In this document: positions 10,621 to 21,642 of the stretch, piece by piece
How the letters are laid out: every line of letters begins with the position of its first letter
Position numbering within the stretch: position 1 is the first letter of the stretch
Assembly (NCBI GenBank): GCA_948146395.1
Contig: OX411543.1
Span: forward strand, 25,104,526 to 25,168,525
Direction of reading: 5' to 3'
Source of the DNA: Fragum whitleyi
Taxonomy: Eukaryota > Mollusca > Bivalvia > Cardiida > Cardiidae
DNA length: 64,000 nucleotides
Program-made: the position numbers and the translations under genes
Notes under the pieces: model-generated
What the model was told of the DNA's origin: nothing
The model's database searches: none
Seen by the model: the letters and a program-made list of their open reading frames with translations, nothing else

Positions 10621-12720
10621 TCTTCTATGAGAGCTTACAAAGTTAAGGAAAGCAAGCGAATATGTAAGTTAGCCATAAGAAATCCAAGAGAGTTCTGGAA
10701 AAAGATCAATTATAAACAAACAACAATTAAACTTCAAATTCAGACACGATGAATTATTACCTATCATTGTAGCATTGTTTAATCAGATTTTAGAATCTGG
10801 TACCAACCCACAACAATGGGCAGAAGGCATGATAGTTCCTTTATTCAAAGGCAAGGGTGATAAAAATGATACTTACTATTATAGAGGCATAACTCTTATT
10901 AATATCTTGTCAAAGATCTTTTCTCATGTTTTATTAAATAGAAAATAGCAAATGGACTGAAAAGCATTCTAAGATTACTCGAGACAATTTGGATTCCAAA
11001 AAGGAAAATCGACTGTAGATTGAATTTTTGCCTTACACGGTATTGTTTCAAAATTATTAAATTCAAACAAAAAAATATACTGTGTATTTATAGATTTCGA
11101 AAAAGCTTTCGATAAAATTAATAAAAATATACTTTAGTTTAAACTATTACAAGAAGGAATCTCAACTAAAATTGTGAACATTTTAAGATAAATGTATAAA
11201 GAGGTAAAATCTTGTATCCGATTTGAAGAAAATATGTTGCAGTTCATCAATGCATCAAGCGGTTTGAAGCAAGGTTTTCCATGTCACCTTTATTGTTCAT
11301 GCTGTTCATTAATGATCGAACAAAGAATATAGACCTAGAATCTAATGATATATTTACTTTGGATGACGTAAAACTGTTTATCTTGTTATACGCAGATGAC
11401 GCTTGCCTTTTTGCACTGAGTCATGAGACGCTACAGTCATCATTGAATAAAGTTGGCGATTATCGCGATTCGTTTGGTCTTAAAATCAACGTGGGTATGA
11501 CGAAGTTTATGGTTTTTGAAACTAGAGAATCTTATGCTCCCGAAATACTTTTTAAAGGAGAACGACTGGAAAATGTTTCATCTTTCTGTTACCTTGGTAT
11601 TATTTTATATAAGAACGGTACTTGGGCTCGTACCCAAAAGCATATTTCGGAATATGCATCTTTTTCACTACATAAACTGTATATCATTTTCCAAAATGTA
11701 GTCTTACCAATTCATACTAAATGTAAATCATTTGACTTCCTCGTGGGATCAGTGCTTAATTATGCTGGAGCCGTATGGGGATTTCATAACGCTAAAGACG
11801 TAGAATCTATTCATACAAATTTTTGTCCCCATGTCCTCTGTGTTAGAAAATCAACCTGTTTGGAAGGTTTATATGGGGAATTAGGCCGTTTCCCTTTGAG
11901 CGTTGATAGAAAACTGATTATCATCAAATACTGGATGAAACTTCTTTCCCAAAAAGATTCACTTCAATTCAAAATGTTTAACATGTTAAAACGAGACTGC
12001 GACGCGAATATTTCATACCGTAAACGTAATTGGGCATATTTTATTAAAGACAGAGCTTGGTAATTTAGGATCCTCTTATTTATGGATTAATCAATTCACC
12101 ACATCGATTCAATATGGATTTATCAAACAACGCATCCTTGGTAATTATAAACAGTCTTGGTTTGCTTCAATTACAAATTCTAGTCTCTCAAACTTTATGG
12201 AGAAATCAAATTCGAATACCAAATAGAACCCTATCTTTCTCACATATCTATTCCTAAATATAGAGTTATCTATACACAGCATAGAATATAGGGCCATTCT
12301 TTGGCAATCGAAACAGATATACACTTGAATAAAGTATCGAACGAACGAGTCTGTATATTATGTAATATGAAAACTGTAGAATCAGAATACCATTTTATTT
12401 TAGTATGCCCGGCTTTTAGAAATCTTAGATTGAAATTTCTTCCCGCGTTCTACTGCCGATGGCCATCGTACACCAAATTTTTATCTTTGATGAGATCGAA
12501 CTCCTGTGTGTTACAAAATAAATAAAGCAAATATCTTTACGAAGCGACAAAATTGAGGAACTCGTCTATACACTTAAGTTTTTGAGATTTGCTGGCTCTA
12601 CTTTTATAAATTCAATTATCAATTAAGATTAAGAATAAATAATACATGTTGTAAAATAAATATTATGTACGTTATATTAATTGATAACAACAATTTTAAA
12701 TCATTATTCATACTCATGGA

Positions 12721-13065
12721 TTAAATAGTGTTGAACTGTTGTTGGTGTTCATACGCAGAACGATGAGCACCTACAACAGCTCGACACTGGCATACTAGCA
12801 CATATTCATCGCTAACAGCAAATGCATTTCTTACTACACATGTAAATATATAGGACGAATGATCATCCAAGTTTTTCTTCTTAAAAGAAAAAGCGTATAG
12901 TTCAATATTGTTGCGAGGGTCTACGCAGTGTGTAAATCCTTGCAATATGTTTACACTAATGCGCATTTCAATTACAATAGATTTTGACTTCAATTGTCTG
13001 CCTTGTTTGAATCTTGTGTGAATATAAGTATAGGATTTATCGAAGTTTTGGTGTTTAACAAACAC
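12721..13065 (-). CDS. Unrecognised 114-codon open frame
   Basis: An open frame whose product has mixed composition and several cysteines (TCVVRNAFAVSDEYVLVCQC). It is longer than most chance frames in this AT-rich window and its composition looks protein-like. I recognise no domain. There is no signal peptide or membrane segment, and it could be an internal exon of a gene that I cannot otherwise see. It lies 0.6 kb beyond the stop codon of DUF229 gene A on the same strand. Low confidence that it is coding. Confidence 0.2.
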   Translation of the reverse strand: MFVKHQNFDKSYTYIHTRFKQGRQLKSKSIVIEMRISVNILQGFTHCVDPRNNIELYAFSFKKKNLDDHSSYIFTCVVRNAFAVSDEYVLVCQCRAVVGAHRSAYEHQQQFNTI

Positions 13066-13639
13066 ATCGTTTTTTTCTAATAAGAAATATGAAAACCGTT
13101 TGTGGCCGGCTTATATTAACAAAATATCCACGAAGCGAATTTTTCGGGCTAGTAATCCTGAAGAAAATATCTAGGAAACGAAGTCAACAGGCCGCGCAGT
13201 CTAACCAGGGTCGATGTTTTTCGCCGACTTCAAGGTTTTCCATTTTTGTTTGATGGTCACATTTGTCTTGGTTCGATAAGTGTTCGTCTGACATATGTGA
13301 GTTAGTATGACCAGAAGTGTCAGTGAATTTATTGTAACATATTATAACTTTGATAACGAGGTGGTTATAAAATGATATGATTATCATTTAATCCTTTCCC
13401 GTTTGTGTGTGTGTGTTTTCAAGCTTTGGTTAAAATCATATATATCTATATCTTTTTTTATTTGAGAAATAGCATGCTCAACTTACATCCTTCTGCAGAA
13501 CAAACATTTTTACGTAAAAGATGTTTCACCCTCTAAATAATCTTAGATTCGCAATTTTACAGATTTAGAAAACGCTGAAATTACTTTGAAATGCTTAAAA
13601 CTGAAGTGGTTACTGTCATCAGAATGGGAAATAAAGACT

Positions 13640-16600
13640 TTAGCAATAACAAAATTGTTTAAGCTTTTTATCAGATATACAAGACGATTGGTTCCCGTAA
13701 GCGTTTGTCCGGTCTATATTCTTTATACTGCGAACATTGCCACCGGCTTCCAGCTCTACCAACGCATCAAACGTTGCATGACCTGGAACGGTTTCGATCG
13801 TTTCTAAGTACGAATCTCGGCCTTCTTCTGGTGGCTTTATATAACGATAGATATTATACCATGGGTTAGTTGTACTTCCATGGTCATAGTTTAATCCCTG
13901 TGACATTTTTTCTGCAGATAAGATACGATGCAGTGTAAGCACTTTGCAATTCGATTCGGATTTCATCATATCATTCAAATATTTTACTATTGCGTCAGCA
14001 ATCTTTTTTATTTGTGTGTTGTTTGTTATATTTAATGGTTTTGATTTATAACACGCACAAAACGTGGCATCGATATGAGCATCAACACATGACCTTGAAC
14101 TTGGTATTTCTCTAAACAGACTGACGCCACGCTTGACCCCTTTAAATAGCTGAATGGAAGGATTTCTAAAATTGTTGTGTAAGATATCGATCATTGTCTG
14201 ATATGTATCGAAATGGGTGGTAAGTCGATACATATTTATGTCTAAATTCCTATGTACTTCCGGGTATCTTCTTTTGATATGATCTGGAATTAGAATATGC
14301 AGCATAGGCATACGCGATTCTATTCTTCCAATAAAGGTATTTCGAATAGGTTCATATCTCGATCCATGATCCCCGAAAAGTACAACTACAGTTCTATTAA
14401 GAAAACCCTCATTCTTCATCCAAAGAAAAAAGTCTCTGAGGTCCTCGTCGGCATAGTGTATAACGTTGTTTGAACCATGGGACAGTTCAGTTAGGAAAGA
14501 AAGCATGAACTTCCGCTTTGATCTGTAGTGCAGCATAAAACGTTTGATGTAATTTATGATCTCCATATGCTTCATCGTGTTCTGGTTACAAAGTGGAGAA
14601 CTGGATAATTGTATTCCGCTATTCTCTAGCCATCTGGAAGTTAACATAAAGATGATATTAGCAAAGGAATGATTTTCAATCTGCTATTAAAATGAAAATG
14701 CGATCCGTATAATGCATCACATATATCATATTACTCAAAATCGCATTCGGCCTTTCATGTTCTTATGTGAAAACACACGTAGCATGAATGGTAAATTGCA
14801 TTATAAATATTTCGGAGAATCACGCAACCATTTTTTTCAGAAAATCGCAAGTAATTCTTTTAACAAATGACCGATTTGAATCCGAATTGAAGCAGAGAAA
14901 GTGGGTAAATGCTGAATTTAACAGATCTTTTAAAATTCTAATTCTGCTGGTGAAACAGTTATTGGCCACCATGTAGAAATTACTTGGTCGTCTTTTTTGT
15001 CGGTAGATTTTAAAAGATATTCCGCATCCAGCATATCCCTTGCGTCAGATCCGCCAAGTATTTACATAATTATTTAAATATAGCCACCAAATTGTGTCAC
15101 GATTCCCCGCCGTGATGATGATAACTAGTTTTTGATAAAAAAATATATTGTCAAACCGCATTGGAACGCGCAATCTTCTTTTTATATTCAGTAATTGATA
15201 AACACGCAGAATAATAATCAGTTCTTTTTATTTAAAGTCTTGAACAAAAGTGTGCATATAAAGGCAAGATGCAAAACACAATTTTTACGTAAACTCGTTT
15301 TAGAATTTTACAAAAGAGATGAACTCGGTGTCGAAAATTTGTTTTTTCCTCGCAATGATATAAGAAAACTAGAAAGCCATGAACGACTTGAGTCGCTCCA
15401 CAGGCTTGCAATTCTTGTAATAGCAAATCTAAGTTTTGACTAAATTTTTAGATATTTTGGGTTCTACTGGTGTTGAAATGATTTTTAAAAGTTCCACTAT
15501 TTAACATATAGAAAATGACCTCCGCCCATTAAAGACATATCGTTCATCCAATCACAATAATTTTTTGCTGTATGATAATGGGTCACCAAAGGATCACACC
15601 AATGAAGTTTTATTGATGTCCAGTCGTGGGTTCGATCCCCGGTGGCGGCAAATATCCTTTCCGACGTTTGTTTCTCACCAATGGGTAGATAATCGTAAAC
15701 CTATGTGAGATAGCAGTCGAAGGCTAGGAAAGGGTGTAATGGTAGTACAGGTGAAAGAAATACCAGGATTCCATTGTTAGGTGCTCCGACCGCCGCGATA
15801 TAACTGCGAAATTGTTGAAAGCGGCGTAAAACCAATTCAAACAAACAAACAATTATTGATATCCGTCGCTTACATTCTTAGAAAATGATTTTCAAAGTTT
15901 CCACTATATAAAATATAGAGAATTGACCTCTGCCCATAAAATGCATATTTATCATCCAATAACAATAACTTTTGATAGACTGATAAGGGATCACTCAAGG
16001 ATCATTCAAGTGAAATTTGGTTGATATCCATCGATTGCATTCTGAGAAAATGATTTTCAAAGTTTCCACCATATAACATATAGAGAAATGACCTCCGCCC
16101 ATAAAATGCATATTTATCATCCGATCACAATATTTTTTGGTAGACTGATAAAGGGTTATCCAAGGATCATTCATGTAAAATTCAATTAGAATCCATCAAT
16201 TAGAATCTGAGAAAACTCACTTTTTACCATTTTTCGAAATTAGCCACGCCCATTTAATCCATGTTTTTCATTGGATCCAAATTTCTTGAACAACTTTGAA
16301 AGAGGGTCGCCCAAGGATCATTCCTGTGAAGTTTGGTTGAAATTCATCCAGTAGTTTCTGAGGAGAAGATTTTTAAAGAAAAAGTTTACGACCGGTCGCA
16401 CGGACGCACGTACGGACGGACGGACGCACGACGGACAGAACGCCATTACAATAGCCCCAGTGGCTTTCAGCCAGTGGAGGTAAAAAGACAATGCTGCCCG
16501 AAGCCCTCATTCTGCTTTTACTCCTTGTTTAAACTGTCGTTGAGAAGTAAGTAGCGAATAGGCGCTTCGTCGTTACATAAAACGACGTCATATTTTATCG

Positions 16601-19600
16601 TAATCCTATGGTATTCGTCTCTGACTGGGATAAGGGCCAAAGAAAAGTCTGTGCGCTAATGCATAACGGACATTTTCTGTTTTCATTTTGGGGCAAACCT
16701 TTAGGGGGGGATGGGGTCTGTAATTTAAGTTTTCCGATTGATTTAATAGGCCATACGATTGAATAATGATTTTCACATGAAGTGAATCAGTTTTGTTCTT
16801 AAATTGGTTCGACAGGTTACGTGTACCGATGTGCCAAGTACACATGCCGAAGTCTCGTGAAAGGCAATTCTAAAATCGTATAAATAAGACTTTAAATGTG
16901 TGTAAACTAGATAGAAACAGTAACACATTTCATGTTTCATGCGACTTCGTGTTATACAAAGCTGTTCAGTATATTATTGTTTCATTTTCTAACCTCGACG
17001 GGTGTTAATTATTCCTGTGCACTTAGAAATATATATCGTTTGATGACAATTGCCCAAAAAACGAGAAAAGGAAAGGGGTAAGTCTGAGCCTGTATGGGTT
17101 CCACTAAAAATACTTGAATCTAATGGCTGATCGGCACCATTCATTTTAACGGACACTTATAGCGATTTTATTTCGATTCCTTCGCAGGCTTTTATTTGTA
17201 AACGAAACAGGTACATTAGGCTATTAATAGTGATCAGTGACCATTACAAGTTTTAATTAGAATTATAGAAATTACAGATGGTATTTAGTTTAGAAGAACT
17301 GTGATAGCCCTGAACAATACAGTACAGTTAACAACATTGTGAAATTGACAAAGTGAATGATTTGCTATGATTAAGGAATGAAATTGATTGAGTGTGTGGA
17401 GCGAGTTTTGAGTGAATTTAATGGGAGGTAATCCTATATCGAAAATTTTGTTCAGGATGAACAAAATTTGCGATAATGATTACCTCCCTTTAATAAAAAA
17501 ATACAAACAAATTTTATACATAGCTTCATATTTCTTCAAGAACCTATGAGACGCTTGTAATTTGAATATGTCAGTGAATTCGCGAATATTATCTATCAAA
17601 TTTTTCTTTGAATGACCTTATTGATTCTATATTTTTCAATGGGTTTGAGCGTTTTTGAATGGTATGAGTGAGTGTTTGGAATGAATGATTGGAGCGCTGA
17701 GTGAGCGATTTAGAATGGTTTTTTGATTGAGGTGAATGTCAATTTCACGATGTAATTAACTGTAAACATTTGTATGGAAATTGTATCCAACATTGGTACA
17801 GTTAACAACATCGTGAAATAGATAAGGTGGATGAGTATGGAATGATTTTGGAGTTAAATTCTCGTAAAACATACCAATATGTTGGTAATTTCAATTGGAG
17901 GGACGATCAAAAAGCGTTGTATTAGAAAAACTACGTGAACAATAGTGACTTAAGGGGGCAAATTCCCTCTTAAGCCAAAGGTGGGATATTTGTAAGGCCC
18001 GTCCGGATTTCGGTCTTCTTAGTTCCATATAAAATTGCATCATTTTCAGGTGCTACATCTTCGCTAGCCAACGGTGATGTCCACTACGTGTTTTATTCAT
18101 AAATAGAACACGTAGAGGGCGCCATCCTTGGCTAGCGAGGATGCCGGTGCTGTAGTAGTTTCCAAAATATAATTTGACCTTTGACCTCATTAGCGTATTA
18201 TCTTCATTTTAATGTCCTATCATTAAGTTAAATAAAAATCTTTTTGAATTCCCTTCCAATTTCGGGCTATCCAAGCTTACGTATCTAAATACCGTATTAT
18301 TGAAGGGGACAGTTAGTTTGGATTCGACTCCCATCCGTTAACAGCGCTTTCGAAATGTAAATCGTGCACAAAGAAGGTCGAATCAAACGTTAAATAGAAG
18401 AAGGGGTGCAAAACTTTTTTTCAAAATAGCAAAAATGGGCACGTGGATTACTATTTTACATTACATAATAACGTTTTAATGTTGCACTACTTTTTCTAAA
18501 GGATCTACTTTTACCAAACAATAACCTTCGGAGTAAGTTCCTGTGAGGTCACTCCTATTTTGATGGTGCATTGTCCGGCACCAGGCGTGACTCGTGCACA
18601 CTAGAGGCAATATTCTTTGTGAAGTTTAAACTTTGACTTTTTATAAACATGCTATTTTGGTCGATTTCGAAATTTGATCATGACTGGTAAAAAAAAAAGT
18701 AGGTTAAGCGGTTAAGTATATCGGCTCTAATGTCATCGGTCACTGGTTTAAATCTTTAGGAAAATTTATGTTAACTCTCGCGGCATCTTTTAGGTTCAAT
18801 TATCCCGAAATCTAGTCAGAACCTCTGTCTAAAATATGTCTCGGACGAGTTCGAAATTGCGTCAAGTCGAGTCGTAAGCACTCTGGAGGCCATGAATCAA
18901 GTTTCTTTAAAATTGTTCAAAGTTTTTGTTTACATGTACAGTTAGTTACATCGTGAAATTGACATTCACCTCAATCAATACCATTCTATATCGCTCACTC
19001 GGCGCTCCAATCATTTATTCTAAACACTAAATCAAACCATTCAAAAACGATCAAATCCATTTAAAAATAAACAATCAACAACGCCATTCAAAATAAATTT
19101 TGATAGTGAAAAATCGCGATTTCACTGACACACTTCAAATTATTAGCTCCCCATAGGTTCTTGAAGAAATAGGAAGCTCTGCATAGAACTTGTATGCATA
19201 CTTTATTAAAGGAAGGTAATCAATATTGCCAATTTTGTTCATCTCAAACAAAATTTACGATATAGGATTACCTCCCATTAAATACACTCAAAGTTCGCTC
19301 AACGCACCCATTCAATTTCATTCCTTAACCATTCCAAAGTCATTCACCTTGTCAATTTCACGATGTTTTTAACTGTAAAACCGACCTCGTCTGAACTCAG
19401 CGAGATAATTACAAGCAAAAATAAACACACGTATTTAAGATTTTGCTATCATAAGTATTATTATAAAACTGACATGAGAAAAGTCAAAATTCGCGGACAT
19501 ATTCTGAAATACATAGAATGATATGATATAAATTACATCACAATTTTGTTTCATTTTTATCTTCACGTCAGTTTGTCTTCCACTAATAAGTCGATAATTA

Positions 19601-21486
19601 TAGACCTATGTGAGATAGCAGTTGGAGGCTAGGAAAGGATGTTATGGTTGTACTCGTATGAGAAATGCCATGAATCAATTGTTAGTAGCTCCAGTCGCCG
19701 CGATATAACTTAATCCCCCATTCAAACAAAAACAAGCATCTTCAGGGTTATCTGTTACGCTGATAGCACCTTTTTGTTGTAATCTAGGAACGGATTCGGG
19801 TGAATCCACGATTATTTTATTAATATAATTATAATATGGCCGACGTCGCGGGAGTGAAATAAACTTGTTGAATATTTTTTATATTACACGGGTGTTATTA
19901 CACTAGTGGAATAACTATACCAATGAGCTCAGAGCGAATAACAACGCTATTTTGAAACCGTCAAAATGACGTCATAATGTGTATATTGTGACGTCAGTTT
20001 TAAACGGCGTTTTTTTTTAAGTTTCGCGGAAAAACGAAATGTCGAATTTCGAGAATTTTGACGATTTTTCGCGAAAATTCGTATCATATTATAAATAGAA
20101 TATAAAATTTGTGCTCATAAAATACAGGATTTATTAAACTCGTCATCTAAAACAGATAAAAACTCGGCGTTGCCTCGTTTTTATCTGTTTGAAGATGACT
20201 CGTTTAATAAATTCAGTATTCAATGACCACTCATTCAATATCCTCTATATAATATCAGTTGTCGAAACTGAACAGACATAAGCGTTTCTCAAGTCATTCC
20301 CGACAAATGCCTACTGTACATAAAGCCTGCAGAGACGTGCAGTCTAATCTTAGCCTATCTATTTCAGAAAAAAAAACACAGTCAGACTGGTCCCTAAAAT
20401 TGGCAAATTGTTGATGGGTGACTCCCTACAAAGGCGGAGTTAACAAGTCTGAGACTTATTACAATAATGAAAATGCTTGTGAATATAATCAAAATGTTCA
20501 TTCTCCATTATTTTCCATGATGGTTTAAAATCTTGCTTATCATTTTTACATCTAAAAGATACAAAAGTCGAAACTAACCTCAACCATGAGTCTACATGAT
20601 GGCGAATCTTTTTACGAACTTCGAGTCTTAGGGCTAGCCAATATGGCCTCATATAATGGTCGGTTGGAGGGTTGGTGAAACCCTTCAAATCAAGATTAAA
20701 CATTGCTAGTCCCGGGTCGTCTTCAGCAAACATAGTTACGTACTTCCTTTCAGAGAAATTCTTCCATAAAAAGGGATATGCGTCAAAATTGTTATCAACA
20801 ATCCCAATTGTTTCACTATCTTGAAAAAGTTTCAACCCGGTTTGCTGCGCCATTATATTTGGAATCGTATTGTCACCATTTTTCATTGATCCTTTAAAGT
20901 CGTACGATCCTAGTTTCCGGAGAACATCGAGTGTTTGCGGTAAATATCGGACCGATGCCGAACGAGATACAGAATCGATTCCGAACATTAAGACACTGAG
21001 CTGTTCGTCGGTTTCTTCTAGAGTCTCATTGTCGATCTTAGAGTTCGGAGTAATCCCAGCAACTAAATTGTAAAATAAGACTTTGTCTTCACGACTTTTA
21101 CAAGTTACTCTGTTGAAATCAGAATTAAGCTGTGCTGGCAGTTTGACATTTTTGGGCAAGGTATAGCCAATATTATCATCATCGCCGTTTCGAAATACGG
21201 ATTCAACCGAACAGGAAACCTCGGAAGATCTGTTAAGACCATAAAAACCTAGAGCGCTTCGATTTACATCTAGAACATTATTCTGATCTACAAACACAAT
21301 GGACGGAAAGTCGTCACATTTCACTGGTTCCGGCTTCCGGAAGAATTTCATTATTGAAGAATCAAATGGGTCTAATACAGGCAAGTTACATGGTTGGTGG
21401 TAAAACTTGTTATCAAAAATAATATGAAATAAGGCAAAGCCTTAAAAGCGAGCGCAGCATTTGTGTACTGGTTGACAAATAATTTT

Positions 21487-21546
<60 letters not shown>

Positions 21547-21568
21547 GAGAGAGAGAGAGAGGGGGAGA

Positions 21569-21642
<74 letters not shown>

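Larger units (their letters stand above)
8720..12630 (+). pseudogene. Decayed LINE (endonuclease end + RT + zinc knuckle), interrupted by two insertions
   Basis: Three pieces of one pol in the same order and orientation. Piece 1 (8720-9091) reads the end of an AP-type endonuclease (NGRLEEGNFTYAS, GHSVVDYLLT, FSGHAPL; the usual SDH triad is SGH here) and the linker towards RT. Piece 2 (10061-10327) continues the linker. Piece 3 (10621-12630) holds RT: WAEGMIVPLF, YYRGITLINILSKIF, VFIDFEKAFDKI with in-frame stops and shifts, then an open frame 11281-12063 with LLYADDACLF and LYGELGRFPL, and a zinc knuckle CX2CX9HX4C at about 12351-12410. It resembles the LINE at 48.8 kb (shared YADD context, ELGR[FY]PL and C-terminal knuckle), so both belong to one clade. 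Multiple stops make it inactive. Confidence 0.8.
14634..20578 (-). other. Intron 2 of DUF229 gene A
   Basis: A 5.9 kb intron with donor GAG|GTTAGT and acceptor CTTCCAG|A. It contains a MITE with tandem units and a nested SINE (15478-16488), two family-1 MITEs, a long hairpin near 18.1 kb, a SINE fragment at 19.6 kb and a hairpin MITE at 19.8 kb. The same intron is 3.7 kb in gene B and 0.5 kb in gene C. The difference is largely inserted repeats. Confidence 0.8.
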
